This document shows, piece after piece, positions 1-12,876 of a DNA stretch of 64,000 nt. The notes below the pieces were generated by a model. The model did not search any database and was not told where the DNA came from. It saw only the letters and a list, made by a program, of their open reading frames with translations. The DNA is from Paramesorhizobium deserti (lineage in GTDB: Bacteria; Pseudomonadota; Alphaproteobacteria; Rhizobiales; Rhizobiaceae): assembly GCF_001558695.1 (NCBI RefSeq), contig NZ_LNTU01000001.1:434001-498000 (forward strand), written 5' to 3'. The number at the start of each line of letters is the position of its first letter. Positions within the stretch are counted from its first letter, which is position 1. The translations under genes were made by a program, and so were the position numbers.

Positions 1-1
1 T

Positions 2-181
2 TACTACGGCGCTTCCGACCCCAAGGGCGGCGGCGTCGAGCACGGCGCCCGCTTCTATGCCCAGCCGACCTGCCATCATGCGCCGGAGGTTTATCCGGGG
101 TTCAGCGAGGGGGAGGCGCAGGCGCTACTGAGGGAGTTTTTCAGGATGAAAAGAGAGGGGAATAGGGGAATAGGGGAATAG
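2..181 (+). CDS. tadA: tRNA-specific adenosine deaminase TadA, C-terminal part
   Basis: Only the last 59 codons are in the window; the gene begins upstream. The tail reads YYGASDPKGGGVEHG followed by QPTCHHAPEVYPG, which is the conserved C-terminal block of rhizobial TadA, the zinc enzyme that converts A34 to inosine in tRNA-Arg(ACG). The catalytic HAE and PCxxC motifs lie outside the window. The natural protein end should be near FFRMKR. The last residues (EGNRGIGE) and the TAG stop are encoded by the octamer repeat array that starts near 154, so the repeat has replaced the original stop. The next gene is convergent and ends in the same repeat. The family call is confident; a general nucleoside deaminase of the same fold is the alternative. 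Confidence 0.85.
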   Translation, partial: YYGASDPKGGGVEHGARFYAQPTCHHAPEVYPGFSEGEAQALLREFFRMKREGNRGIGE

Positions 182-229
182 GGGAATATGTCCCCTACTC
201 ACTTATTCCCTTACTCCCCTACTCCCTTA
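154..229. repeat. Inverted octamer-repeat element, copy A (gene-less)
   Basis: The left arm has one degenerate unit plus three TAGGGGAA units (163-186). After a TATG junction, the right arm holds the inverted units TCCCCTA, CTCACTTA, TTCCCTTA, CTCCCCTA, CTCCCTTA (191-229). The two arms can pair as a long hairpin. The tadA stop (179-181) lies in the left arm. The lipoprotein gene on the other strand ends with TAA at 227-229, which is the first codon of the outermost right unit read on the minus strand. It shares 19 nt (CTACTCACTTATTCCCTTA, 195-213) with copy B at 32957-32975, so it is a dispersed element and not a random microsatellite. Confidence 0.85.
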
Positions 230-898
230 CCAAGGCAGATATTCCCGCCAGCTCCTGGTGCCACGCGCGGCAGCCTTGCGCTCGCGCTCCTTCTTGGCCT
301 CATCCTGGCCGACATCACCGACGGGCGCCGAGGCGGCGGCCTGCCTGTATTCCAGCGGCGGCTCGCTGAGATAGCGCCTGCTCGTCGGCGAACCCGTCTT
401 GGCAAGCTGGCGCTTGCGCCGGATTTCCGCCGATTCCTGAGCCGACAGATTGGTGCCGCGGGAAGCGCGGTCGGCGGCGCGGCTGTTGGGCGAAGCCAGG
501 TCCTTCGATGACGAGGAGGTCGCAACGGGACCATCGCCGGCAATCGGCGAGACGTAGTTCGGGTTGTCCTGATTGGCCGTCGCCTCGTCGCGCAAACGCT
601 TGCGGCGCGCCTCGGGCGATTCCGGCCAGCTCGGGTCACCGGCGCGAGCCACGCTCTCCTGCGGCGGCGGCAAAGCGGTGGCGCGCCCCTCGGCCGGCTT
701 CACCAGCTCCGGACGGGGCTTGTACTCAATGCGTTCCTTGTTACCGCGCGAACCGAAGGAGGCGATGTTGGACATATCGTCAAGAAGCTGCGCGCCGGCA
801 GTCTTGTCTGTACCGTAGGTCGGGGAAGAAACGCAGCCCGAAAGCGCAAAGCCGGCGAATACCGCCCCGAAAATCAGAAACTGTCCATTAATCTTCAT
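227..898 (-). CDS. Putative outer-membrane lipoprotein, function unknown
   Basis: A 223-residue protein. It opens with a lipoprotein signal peptide, MKINGQFLIFGAVFAGF then the lipobox LSGC, so it should be lipidated by Lgt/Lsp after export. The rest is hydrophilic, rich in Arg, Pro, Ser and Ala, with no recognised domain; it looks like a disordered periplasmic protein. I chose the ATG at 898 with AGAAG upstream; an in-frame GTG at 907 would add three residues. Its stop codon TAA falls in the octamer repeat shared with tadA. I do not recognise a named family; similar short lipoproteins are common beside ileS in rhizobia. Confidence 0.75.
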   Translation of the reverse strand: MKINGQFLIFGAVFAGFALSGCVSSPTYGTDKTAGAQLLDDMSNIASFGSRGNKERIEYKPRPELVKPAEGRATALPPPQESVARAGDPSWPESPEARRKRLRDEATANQDNPNYVSPIAGDGPVATSSSSKDLASPNSRAADRASRGTNLSAQESAEIRRKRQLAKTGSPTSRRYLSEPPLEYRQAAASAPVGDVGQDEAKKERERKAAARGTRSWREYLPW

Positions 899-1080
899 TA
901 TCGCCACTTCTAACCCGTATCACCAGACTGATCGTTTCAGCCGGTCCACGGCCTCTCCGGCAGCCCTGCCGTAGAAATCCGGCAACTCCATGGCAAGCCT
1001 TGTACATGACCGGAGACAAGGCGGCAATTGCGGATATATGGGTTGTTGCGGATAGATGTTTATGGATTGAACCGTGGCTC

Positions 1081-1110
1081 ACCCCCTCTGCCCGGCAGGG
1101 CAGAGGGGGT
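1081..1110. repeat. RIME-type hairpin downstream of ileS
   Basis: A perfect 13-bp inverted repeat, ACCCCCTCTGCCC / GGGCAGAGGGGGT, with a GGCA loop. It is the terminal hairpin of the larger mosaic repeats seen at 18389 and 50475, present here alone. It lies 31 nt beyond the ileS stop and may act as its 3' RNA hairpin, although no T-run follows. Confidence 0.8.
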
Positions 1111-1141
1111 TACTGTCCCGCCAGCGTTAACGCGAACCGCT

Positions 1142-4252
<3,111 letters not shown>

Positions 4253-4605
4253 GATTTCTGGCTCGTTCTCAAGCCCGCGCGGAACGCCAGGGCGGGCAGG
4301 TTCTTTTAAATAAAACAGTGGATGCCGTGAAGGCGCAGCGGTCGTTCCCGGACCTTCCCGCTCTATGCTGCTGCTCTCTCAAGCAACTGGGAAGGCCGGG
4401 CCACTAATTCGTATGACCGAAATGAAATGCCGGAACGCAAGTCTCATGGCGCTGCTTTTAGCAATGACGCGCCAAGGAATAAAGAGGCGGGTTCAAGAAA
4501 CTTGGAAAGCCGCTCTTCCCGCCAAAGCGGATATCTTTCTGAACCGTTGCCTCGACGGTGCCCCCACCCGCGACATCGGAAAATGCGTCACTGCAGCGGA
4601 CCGCC
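4253..4605. other. Intergenic region upstream of ileS with a leader hairpin
   Basis: 353 bp without a convincing gene between ileS and the MipA-like gene, both on the minus strand. The one clear structure is an inverted repeat, CCCGGACCTTCCC (4347-4359) against GGGAAGGCCGGG (4389-4400), with one bulged base and a 29-nt loop. It would sit in the 5' leader of ileS or the 3' end of the mipA transcript. I see no T-box or other recognisable riboswitch. A short open frame at 4365-4655 has no family features and is rejected. Confidence 0.5.
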
Positions 4606-5427
4606 CTACTCCAGCGAGAAATCGAAGCGGTAGGTGGCCGAGACGCCGACGGTGAACTGGTCACGCGAGCCGCGCTCCTTGACCAGGCTGGAATCGGCCG
4701 CCGGGCCCTGCAGGCGGGCATATTCGGCGAAGAGGCTGGTGGTGACCTTCTCGGTCGTCTTCCAGGTGATCGCGCCGCCGACACCGGCGGATTTGAAGCC
4801 GCCGCCGGGCTTATACTGGCTGAGACCCGAGGCGATGGCCTCGTCGGCATCGACGCCGTAATAGGTGTCGAAATAATCCTTGGAGGCGAAGGAGGCGCGC
4901 GGGCCGCCCGATATGCGGATGGTCGGGGTCACGTCGACAAAGGCATCGGCGGCGACATCTGCCACCACGCCCTTATGGGCGCGGACGCCCTGCCGCACTT
5001 CGGCGCGGACGCGCAGCCAGTCGGTCGGATAGACTTCGGCGAAGCCACCCGCCTCGACGCCCCATTTCACGGGGTCCAGCCCCTTCAGATCGCTTGAGGT
5101 GTCCCCGTCGCGCTCGAAGAGGAGCTTGCCGGCGATACCGGCCCGGAAGGTCTCCGTGTCGATGAAGGCGAAGGACGGATTGTCGTTGCGCGAGGAAAAG
5201 CGCGTCGTCGAGCCGGCGCGTCCGAGCGAGACCATCGGCGTGGCGCTGAAGACGCGGCTGTTCGAACCTTCGAAACGCGGCGCGACGAAGCCGGCGGCGC
5301 CGACGGTCAGATACCAGTCGCCGGACCAGAAGTGCCGGCGGCTCTCCTGAGCCTGAACGAGGGAAGTGGAAGCGATATGGGCGAAAAAAACCGCGCCCGA
5401 AAGGACGCCCAAGGAATAAATACGCAA
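4606..5427 (-). CDS. MipA/OmpV family outer-membrane protein
   Basis: 273 residues. An N-terminal signal peptide (about residues 1-26, ending AQA or similar) is followed by a beta-rich sequence with the family blocks SGDWYLTVGAAGFVAPRFEG, FAEYARLQGPAADSSLV and a C-terminal YRFDFSLE ending suited to outer-membrane beta-barrels. MipA/OmpV proteins are small porin-like barrels that include an MltA-interacting scaffold protein. The start is a TTG at 5427, with GGAG seven bases upstream; a nearby ATG is in another frame. It lies alone between ribF and ileS. The exact role is unknown. Confidence 0.82.
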   Translation of the reverse strand: MRIYSLGVLSGAVFFAHIASTSLVQAQESRRHFWSGDWYLTVGAAGFVAPRFEGSNSRVFSATPMVSLGRAGSTTRFSSRNDNPSFAFIDTETFRAGIAGKLLFERDGDTSSDLKGLDPVKWGVEAGGFAEVYPTDWLRVRAEVRQGVRAHKGVVADVAADAFVDVTPTIRISGGPRASFASKDYFDTYYGVDADEAIASGLSQYKPGGGFKSAGVGGAITWKTTEKVTTSLFAEYARLQGPAADSSLVKERGSRDQFTVGVSATYRFDFSLE

Positions 5428-5531
5428 AACATAACTCCGGGAGGCTCTTGAAAAGATCGGAATGGTGAAAACCCTTGCAATGAAAACAGTAAAATTTGCT
5501 TAAATTCCCGATAAAAAAGAGTCGGGCTGGT

Positions 5532-6527
5532 TCATTTCTCCTCGAAGTTGAACGCCCGGTCAAGCGGCGACAGCGGGCGTACACCGGAAAGAACGGCGCG
5601 GGCCTCCTCTTCGTCCCGGCGCATCTGCACCATCAGCGCGTCGAGGCTGTCGAACTTCTCCTCGCCGCGCAGATAGGCAAAGAAGGAGACGGCACAGGTC
5701 TCGCCATAGAGATCGCCGGAGAAATCGAAAATGAAGGTTTCGAGCAGCGGCAGGCCGTCGGTGTCGACCGTCGGGCGGCGGCCGAAGCTGGCGACGCCGT
5801 CATGCAGCGAACCATCGGCACGGCGGAAGCGCACGGCATAGATGCCGTGCCTCAGATGGGTCTCGGGCGGCAATTTCATATTGGCGGTGGGAAAGCCGAG
5901 CGTGCGGCCGAGCTTCTTGCCCTCGACGACCTCGCTCTCTACCGTGTAGCGATAGCCGAGCAGCGCTGCGGCGCCCGCGACATCGCCCTCCCCCAGAAGC
6001 GCACGGATGCGGCTCGACGAGACGACCTCCCCACCCTCGTCGCGGAAGGCATCGACCAGCGTGACGTGGAACCCCAGCCGCTCGCCGGCATCCATAAGAA
6101 AGGCCGGGCCGCCCTGCCGCCCCTTGCCGAAATGGAAATCGAAGCCGGTGACGACGCGGCTTGCGCCGAGCTTTTCGACGATGATGGACTGGACGAAATC
6201 CTCCGCTGAATGTTCGGCGAAAGCGCGGGTGAACTGCTGCTCGACCACGGCGTCAAAGCCCAGCGCATCCAGCAGCTCCGCCTTTTCAACCGCGGGCGTC
6301 AGACGGTCCACGGGTTTGTCCGGCGCGAAGACGCTGCGCGGATGCGGCTCGAAGGTCAGCACCACCGCCGGCCGGCCTTCTTCCTTCGCCAGATGCAGCG
6401 CGCGCTCGAGCACCGCCTGATGGCCGCGATGCACGCCGTCGAAATTGCCGATGGCGACCACCGCGCCTCGAAGGTGCGGCGGCAGGTCGGCGGGGCTGGC
6501 GAGGCGGAGAAAGGAACGTTTGGACAT
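5532..6527 (-). CDS. ribF: Bifunctional riboflavin kinase / FAD synthetase
   Basis: 331 residues. Makes FMN from riboflavin and then FAD from FMN in the cytosol. The N-terminal adenylyltransferase domain has the nucleotidyl-transfer motif GNFDGVHRGH. The C-terminal flavokinase domain has the GRTLGFPTANM motif and HGIYAV. The usual length of the family is 310-330. I chose ATG 6527 because the conserved start MSKRSFLRLASP fits; an upstream in-frame start at 6581 would run into the preceding gene. It starts 13 nt after the stop of the HAD phosphatase gene, so the two are probably cotranscribed. Confidence 0.95.
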   Translation of the reverse strand: MSKRSFLRLASPADLPPHLRGAVVAIGNFDGVHRGHQAVLERALHLAKEEGRPAVVLTFEPHPRSVFAPDKPVDRLTPAVEKAELLDALGFDAVVEQQFTRAFAEHSAEDFVQSIIVEKLGASRVVTGFDFHFGKGRQGGPAFLMDAGERLGFHVTLVDAFRDEGGEVVSSSRIRALLGEGDVAGAAALLGYRYTVESEVVEGKKLGRTLGFPTANMKLPPETHLRHGIYAVRFRRADGSLHDGVASFGRRPTVDTDGLPLLETFIFDFSGDLYGETCAVSFFAYLRGEEKFDSLDALMVQMRRDEEEARAVLSGVRPLSPLDRAFNFEEK

Positions 6528-6540
6528 AGGCGTCGTGCTG

Positions 6541-7398
6541 TCAGGCAAGGGCGTGCATGGTGGCAACGGGATTGCTGCCATGTTTTTTCAGAAAATCAAG
6601 CAGCCTTTCGACATCGACGATGCCCTGGTCGGCATAATCATTGGCGTGGATGCCGCCCGATATATAGAGGATGTGGAGGCCGAACTCCTCGGCGCCCTTC
6701 ACATCCGTCAGAATGCCGTCTCCGATCGCCAGCACGCGGGCCTTGTCCACGTCGCCGCCGCGCACCTCACCGGCCGCGGCCAGCGCCGCCTCATAGATCG
6801 GGCGGTGCGGCTTGCCGGCGATCAGGGTGCGGCCGCCCAGCTGGCCATAGTCCCGCGCGAGCGCCCCGGCGCACCAGATCAGGCGGTTGCCGCGCTCCAC
6901 CACGATATCCGGATTGGCGCAGATGAAAGGCAGATTGCGCGAGCGGAAACGCTCAAGCATTTCGGCGTAATCCTCCGGCACCTCGATCTCGTCATCGATG
7001 AGGCCGGTGCAGACGACGCCCGAGGCCTCGAACTCCTCGACCAGATCGATATCGAGCCCGTCATAAAGGGTCAAATCCCTGTCGGGACCCAAATGAAACA
7101 CACGGCGCGGGCCAGCGGCGATCAAATCCCGCGTCACGTCGCCCGAGGTAACGATGCGGTCATAGGCATCTTCGGGAACGCCGAGCAGCGAAAGCTGCGC
7201 CGCGATCAGCGGCGCGGGACGCGGAGCATTGGTGATCAGAACCACCGTCAGCCCGGCCTTGCGCGCCCGTTGCAACGCGGCCTTCGCGGCGGCGAACGCA
7301 TTGATGCCGTTGTGCAGCACGCCCCAGACATCGCAGAGGAGGACGTCATATCGGGGGAACAGTTCATCGAGGCGTTCGATCTTGGGAAGGTTGAACAT
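6541..7398 (-). CDS. HAD-superfamily class IIA hydrolase (TIGR01459 type)
   Basis: 285 residues. It belongs to the NagD-like class IIA HAD phosphatases. Motif I is CDVWGVLHNG near residue 23, motif II is VLITNAPRP, motif III includes GKPHRPIYEAAL, and motif IV is AIGDGILTDVKGAEEFG. In motif I the second Asp of the usual DxD is Trp, a feature I associate with this subfamily. The substrate is unknown; small phosphorylated metabolites are typical of the class. It is probably in an operon with ribF, which suggests a possible role in flavin nucleotide turnover, but that is inference. Confidence 0.88.
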   Translation of the reverse strand: MFNLPKIERLDELFPRYDVLLCDVWGVLHNGINAFAAAKAALQRARKAGLTVVLITNAPRPAPLIAAQLSLLGVPEDAYDRIVTSGDVTRDLIAAGPRRVFHLGPDRDLTLYDGLDIDLVEEFEASGVVCTGLIDDEIEVPEDYAEMLERFRSRNLPFICANPDIVVERGNRLIWCAGALARDYGQLGGRTLIAGKPHRPIYEAALAAAGEVRGGDVDKARVLAIGDGILTDVKGAEEFGLHILYISGGIHANDYADQGIVDVERLLDFLKKHGSNPVATMHALA

Positions 7399-7564
7399 GC
7401 ACGGTCCTCTATTGTGGCGGGCGCGTATTGTGGGGCGCGACCGGATTAGCCCAAGCGACAGTGCGTGTCATCTGGTTTCGGCTTCATTCAAATTTTACCT
7501 ATCATCGTGACCAAGCGTTAGCAGCCCCTCTGCTATGAGCCATGCAGAATTCTTTCTTTTGGCC

Positions 7565-7607
7565 GCATGATCTCATCCGAAAAGTCTGCAACTTTTCGGG
7601 ATCATGC
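7565..7607. repeat. Dispersed palindromic repeat (GCATGAT family)
   Basis: GCATGATC and its complement GATCATGC bracket an inner CCGAAAA/TTTTCGG pair with a GTCTGCAAC-like loop. A near-identical copy lies at 13534-13576 and a shorter one at 58266-58302. Such palindromes are common in rhizobial and Brucella intergenic DNA. Here it lies just upstream of the TadG-type gene and would be in its 5' leader. An upstream reading of that gene through this repeat (from 7542) is an artefact. Confidence 0.8.
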
Positions 7608-7640
7608 TCCAAGTGGGCACGGAAGAATCCGGGGGCGGAA

Positions 7641-9569
7641 ATGAAAAAAGCACGCAGGCGGGCCACCGCATCGGCCGATGGGGCACGGAACTCATCCACT
7701 CATTCATCGTTTCTGGCGCGATTCAGGCGCGACGAGGACGGCAATTTCGCGATCATGACGGCGATCGTCATGGCGCCCCTGCTGCTCGGCGGCATGGCGG
7801 CCATCGACGCGGCGAACCTGATGCGCACCAGGACCAATGTGCAGCACGCCCTCGACGCGGCGTCACTGGCCGTCGGACGGCAATTCAGCGGCGGCGCATC
7901 CGAGGCGGCCATGCAGGAATACGGCCGGAAATATTTCGCCGCCAACCTGAAGGTGATGAACCCCGCCGACGTGCAGTTCAGGATCGTGCTGCCTCAGGAC
8001 GGCGACGCGAACAGGCAGATTTCGGCGGTGGCCGACCTCACCTACACATCGCTTTTCGGCAAGCTCGCCAATTCGCTTGCCAAGGGCAGCGACTGGAACG
8101 GCTTCAAATACCAGATGGTCTCGGACGTGCGGGTGAAGAACACGGTCGAGGTGGCGCTGGTGCTGGATAATTCCGGGTCGATGGACTTCAAGGGAACCGG
8201 CTCGAGCAAGAAGCGGATGGATCTCCTGAAAAGCGCCGCCATCCAGCTCGTCGAGAACATGGCGGGACAGGCGACGCAGGTGACGCGGCTGGACAAGCCG
8301 GTGCAGTTTTCCGTCGTGCCCTTTGCCGGATCGGTGAATGTGGGGCCAGAAAACGAGTTTGCCACATGGATGGACAGAAACGGGCGCTCCTCCATCCATT
8401 ATGAGAATTTCGATATCAGCCAGCCGATCACGATCGACGGAAATCCAAACAAGCAGATCAAGCTTGTCGACGGCCTGCTCAGAAAGGTCGGCTCCGGCTG
8501 GGGTGATCAGCAAAACACCCTCGTCACCCGTTTCAGCCTGTTCAGAGATTTGAAGGTTTCCACGGGCTGGACAGGTACGCAGCCTTACGCCAACTGGCTC
8601 GGATGCGTCGAGGCCCGGCCCGGACGCTACAATCTGGACGACACGCAGCCGACCGCCACCGTCCCCGACACGCTGTTCGTGCCGATGTTCGCACCGGATG
8701 AATATGACCCTGAATACGATAGAACGAGGTATAATTGGAAACCCTACAACAATTGGTGGCCGGATGATGAATCGTGGAACAAGGATCCCGGCGCCGTCAC
8801 GAGGCAGCGAGATCTCAAAAAATATTTCACGCCGACCTCCACCCGCTCAATCGTGGGCGTCTACGACGAAGGGCCGAATGCCAGTTGCACGACCAAGCCG
8901 ATCACGCCGCTGACGGATATCGCAACCACCGCCGGGCTGAACACGATCAAGAACGCCATCAACGGCATGTCGCCGCTGGGAGCGACAAACGTTCCGGAAG
9001 GGATGGCCTGGGGCTGGCGCACGATTTCGCACGGGGAACCCTTCACCGAGGGGCGCCCCGAGACCGAGCGCGGCAATGACAAGGTGGTCATCGTGCTGAC
9101 CGACGGCGCCAACACATATTATACCCGCAGTTATTTCGGCAAGGACGATCAGGCAGGGAGCAGATCCTCCTACTCCGCCCTCGGCTATACGGGCCAGGTA
9201 GCGCCGGGGTATTCCAGGACCCGCATCTTCCAGAACACCAGCAAGGTCAACACCAGCCTGCACAACAACGACAATTATACCGCCGCCATGAACGAGCAGT
9301 TCGCGACGCTGTGCGACAATGTCAAGAAAGCCAATCTCATCGTCATGACGGTGGCGCTGGATCTGGATGCCACGACAGGAACCGCGGCTGAAAGAAAGCA
9401 GGTCCAGGCACAGATCGACGCCCTGAAATCCTGCTCTTCGGATTCGCGCGTCCGCCGCGACGACAGCGGCAAGCCGGCGAAGCTCTTCTGGAACACCACC
9501 GGCGGCGACCTGTCGGAGACCTTCCGGCAGATCGGCGACGAACTCTCCAACCTGCGTATCGTGGGGTAG
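7641..9569 (+). CDS. TadG-type pilus assembly protein with von Willebrand factor A domain
   Basis: 642 residues. Residues about 35-61 form one membrane segment of the TadE/TadG N-terminal type, preceded by the hallmark RRDEDGNFAI. The long exported part contains a VWA fold whose metal-binding MIDAS motif DNSGS is at about residues 176-180, with VIVLTDGAN later in the domain. A TadG-related protein is expected to be anchored in the inner membrane with its VWA domain in the periplasm or outside, helping Flp/Tad pilus assembly or adhesion. No other tad genes are nearby, so it is an orphan. The start is ATG 7641 after a GGGGGCGGAA stretch. Confidence 0.85.
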   Translation: MKKARRRATASADGARNSSTHSSFLARFRRDEDGNFAIMTAIVMAPLLLGGMAAIDAANLMRTRTNVQHALDAASLAVGRQFSGGASEAAMQEYGRKYFAANLKVMNPADVQFRIVLPQDGDANRQISAVADLTYTSLFGKLANSLAKGSDWNGFKYQMVSDVRVKNTVEVALVLDNSGSMDFKGTGSSKKRMDLLKSAAIQLVENMAGQATQVTRLDKPVQFSVVPFAGSVNVGPENEFATWMDRNGRSSIHYENFDISQPITIDGNPNKQIKLVDGLLRKVGSGWGDQQNTLVTRFSLFRDLKVSTGWTGTQPYANWLGCVEARPGRYNLDDTQPTATVPDTLFVPMFAPDEYDPEYDRTRYNWKPYNNWWPDDESWNKDPGAVTRQRDLKKYFTPTSTRSIVGVYDEGPNASCTTKPITPLTDIATTAGLNTIKNAINGMSPLGATNVPEGMAWGWRTISHGEPFTEGRPETERGNDKVVIVLTDGANTYYTRSYFGKDDQAGSRSSYSALGYTGQVAPGYSRTRIFQNTSKVNTSLHNNDNYTAAMNEQFATLCDNVKKANLIVMTVALDLDATTGTAAERKQVQAQIDALKSCSSDSRVRRDDSGKPAKLFWNTTGGDLSETFRQIGDELSNLRIVG

Positions 9570-9598
9570 AATGGTTCTCATTGGTTCGAGACACTTTT

Positions 9599-9630
9599 CA
9601 CCCCCTCTGGCCGGCAGGCCAGAGGGGGTG
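9599..9630. repeat. RIME-type hairpin after the TadG-type gene
   Basis: A perfect 14-bp inverted repeat, CACCCCCTCTGGCC / GGCCAGAGGGGGTG, with a GGCA loop. Same family as 1081-1110 and 15921-15962. The following 9631-9840 holds no gene that I can support. Confidence 0.8.
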
Positions 9631-9842
9631 CCTCGCGATTCCATCAAAACAGAAAACTGCTCTAACCTTCCGTTAACTCTAACCGCAGCTAAACCCGGAA
9701 TCGCTCAAGGCGCTGGTTAAAAACCACCGCCGCCTTGTTTATCCCTCGGTGTCCCCCATATTCGGTGTCAAATCCGGGTCGTCCGAACACGGATGACCCT
9801 CCATTCCAGAGGATCTTCCGGCGTGTTCCGCCGTTTGCTCCC

Positions 9843-9871
9843 TTGACAAATCCGGCCCGGAATTCTATTTC
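9843..9871 (+). promoter_or_regulatory. groESL promoter
   Basis: TTGACA at 9843-9848 and TATTTC at 9866-9871 are separated by exactly 17 nt and lie just upstream of the CIRCE operator. The preceding CTTGAC context also suits the alphaproteobacterial heat-shock sigma factor RpoH, so dual control by sigma-70 or RpoH plus HrcA is plausible. Transcription would start inside or just before CIRCE. Confidence 0.65.
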
Positions 9872-9881
9872 CACCGCCATG

Positions 9882-9908
9882 TTAGCACTCTCCTACATAG
9901 AGTGCTAA
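9882..9908 (+). promoter_or_regulatory. CIRCE operator (HrcA binding site)
   Basis: TTAGCACTC (9882-9890), nine spacer bases, then GAGTGCTAA (9900-9908): a perfect match to the CIRCE consensus bound by the heat-shock repressor HrcA. It lies 61 nt upstream of groES in the 5' leader, so groESL should be derepressed on heat shock. Confidence 0.97.
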
Positions 9909-9969
9909 CAGCCATGAACCTGCAACGGTTCGTGCCGTCAACCATTCGCAAACATCAAGGGTTCAAACC

Positions 9970-10266
9970 ATGGCCAACACCAAGTTCCGCCCGCTTCACG
10001 ACCGCGTCGTCGTCCGCCGGGTCGAATCGGAAGAGAAGACCGCCGGTGGCATCATCATCCCCGACACCGCCAAGGAAAAGCCGCAGGAAGGCGAGATCGT
10101 CGCCGTTGGCGCAGGCGCTCGCGACGAAGCCGGCAAGCTGGTTCCGCTCGATGTCAAGGAAGGCGACCGCGTCCTGTTCGGCAAGTGGTCGGGCACCGAG
10201 GTCAAGATCGGCGGCGAAGACCTGCTGATCATGAAGGAATCCGACATTCTCGGCATCATCGGCTAA
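9970..10266 (+). CDS. groES: Co-chaperonin GroES
   Basis: 98 residues, the normal size. Contains [19 protein letters not shown] at the N terminus and the mobile loop [19 protein letters not shown], then the C-terminal [13 protein letters not shown]. Forms the heptameric lid of the GroEL folding chamber in the cytoplasm. It is the first gene of the groES-groEL operon, with CIRCE and a heat-shock type promoter upstream and groEL 67 nt downstream. Confidence 0.98.
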   Translation: MANTKFRPLHDRVVVRRVESEEKTAGGIIIPDTAKEKPQEGEIVAVGAGARDEAGKLVPLDVKEGDRVLFGKWSGTEVKIGGEDLLIMKESDILGIIG

Positions 10267-10333
10267 TCGCCGGTTCCCCTCACTAAAAATTCTCACCATA
10301 GATCAAACCGGGTCAAACCCAGGAGAGACTTAA

Positions 10334-11977
<1,644 letters not shown>

Positions 11978-12000
11978 GAAATCCGGTCTCCGGAATGAGA

Positions 12001-12030
12001 AAGGCGGGCCTTGCGCCCGCCTTTTTGTTT
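12001..12030 (+). terminator. Rho-independent terminator of groESL
   Basis: AAGGCGGGC, a short loop, then GCCCGCCTT followed by TTTGTTT, starting 24 nt after the groEL stop. A strong GC stem with a U tract on the plus strand. Confidence 0.9.
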
Positions 12031-12119
12031 GCAAAGGCAAATGCGCCTCTTGCATGCCACAATCACGCTTTAGCGAAGCCGCCCGCCCTCCGGCATAACG
12101 AAGCCTTAACCATAGGCCG

Positions 12120-12290
12120 GATGGGATGTTGAACGATCTTGTCTGTTAGAAAGTTCTGATTGACTGGCTTCCGCAAACATGGTCAACCCCTCGATAAGGG
12201 GCTTGCCCAAGGGATGGACTTCCGATTGCCCCCGCTTTAGGGAAGTCCTGTCTCAGGCAACCGGAAAGGCGGATTCTCATCCGCCTTTCC
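12120..12290 (+). ncRNA. Candidate structured small RNA or leader downstream of groEL
   Basis: No reading frame is convincing here, yet three clean hairpins follow each other: CCCCT-CGATA-AGGGG (12187-12201), GGACTTCC (12216-12223) pairing with GGAAGTCC (12241-12248), and a perfect 12-bp stem GGAAAGGCGGAT-TCTC-ATCCGCCTTTCC (12263-12290). The last stem resembles an intrinsic terminator but is followed by only a weak T tract (ACCTTTCC). The region lies between the groEL terminator and the 3' end of the convergent HxlR gene. The 5' end is not defined, and either strand could be transcribed because hairpins are symmetric. I do not match it to a known RNA family. Confidence 0.35.
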
Positions 12291-12357
12291 ACCTTTCCTG
12301 GACCTGCGGTGCAAATCCGAAAAAGCAGCCGGGCGTCCCTCCCCCACCCATTTGATT

Positions 12358-12777
12358 TTACTCGGCGGCTTCGCTCATATCTCGCGATGGCCGGAACGGC
12401 TCCTGCGCGACACCATGGGCGGCATCGAACCGGCTGCGCGCCGCGAGAACCCGGTCGTGATTTACGACCGCCCAGGCGCCCAGCGCGCGAACGGGCACGA
12501 GCAGCTCGCGGCCGAGATCCGTCAGCTCATATTCGACACGCGGCGGAATGGTGGGAAATACCGTGCGCGTGACAAAGCCATCACGCTCCAGCCCGCGCAG
12601 CGTCGTCGTCAGCATCTTCTGCGAAATGCCGGCGATCGTGCGCCGCAACTCGTTGAAGCGCATGGCGCCGTTGCCGAGATAGTTGACGACCAGCACCGTC
12701 CATTTGTCGCCGACGCGCGACAGAATTTCATGCACCGCCGTGCATTGCGGGGTCACCTCGAAGTGATCCGGTTTCAA
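12358..12777 (-). CDS. HxlR-family winged-helix transcriptional regulator
   Basis: 139 residues. The HxlR DNA-binding domain is evident: CTAVHEILSRVGDKWTVLVV, then RFNELRRTIAGISQKMLTTTLRGLERDGFVTR and PRVEYELTDLGREL. The Cys near the start is the residue that several HxlR-type regulators use to sense electrophiles or oxidants. I chose the TTG start at 12777 because AGGAGG lies exactly seven bases upstream; upstream in-frame starts would have no such site and would intrude into the promoter shared with the divergent FMN reductase. It probably controls that neighbour, a common HxlR arrangement (inference). Confidence 0.88.
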   Translation of the reverse strand: MKPDHFEVTPQCTAVHEILSRVGDKWTVLVVNYLGNGAMRFNELRRTIAGISQKMLTTTLRGLERDGFVTRTVFPTIPPRVEYELTDLGRELLVPVRALGAWAVVNHDRVLAARSRFDAAHGVAQEPFRPSRDMSEAAE

Positions 12778-12876
12778 AAAAGTGCCTCCTTGCGCCACAG
12801 AAACATGGCCGACTATATACCGCTGGTTTCTTTTAGTGACCACCCCTTCATCTCCATAATGAAAGGCTCAGCACAC

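Noticed and set aside
4253..4605. T-box or other riboswitch controlling ileS
   Set aside because: There is only one long hairpin; no specifier loop or T-box sequence is present, and such elements are not expected in this group.
4365..4655. A 96-codon frame upstream of the MipA-like gene
   Set aside because: No recognisable features, no ribosome site and it overlaps the mipA 3' end on the other strand.
7542..7640. A longer N terminus for the TadG-type protein
   Set aside because: It is read from a palindromic repeat; the hallmark start and a better context are at 7641.
12352..12876. N-terminal extension of the FMN reductase through the HxlR gene
   Set aside because: It is antisense to a regulator with its own Shine-Dalgarno; the conserved reductase start is at 12877.
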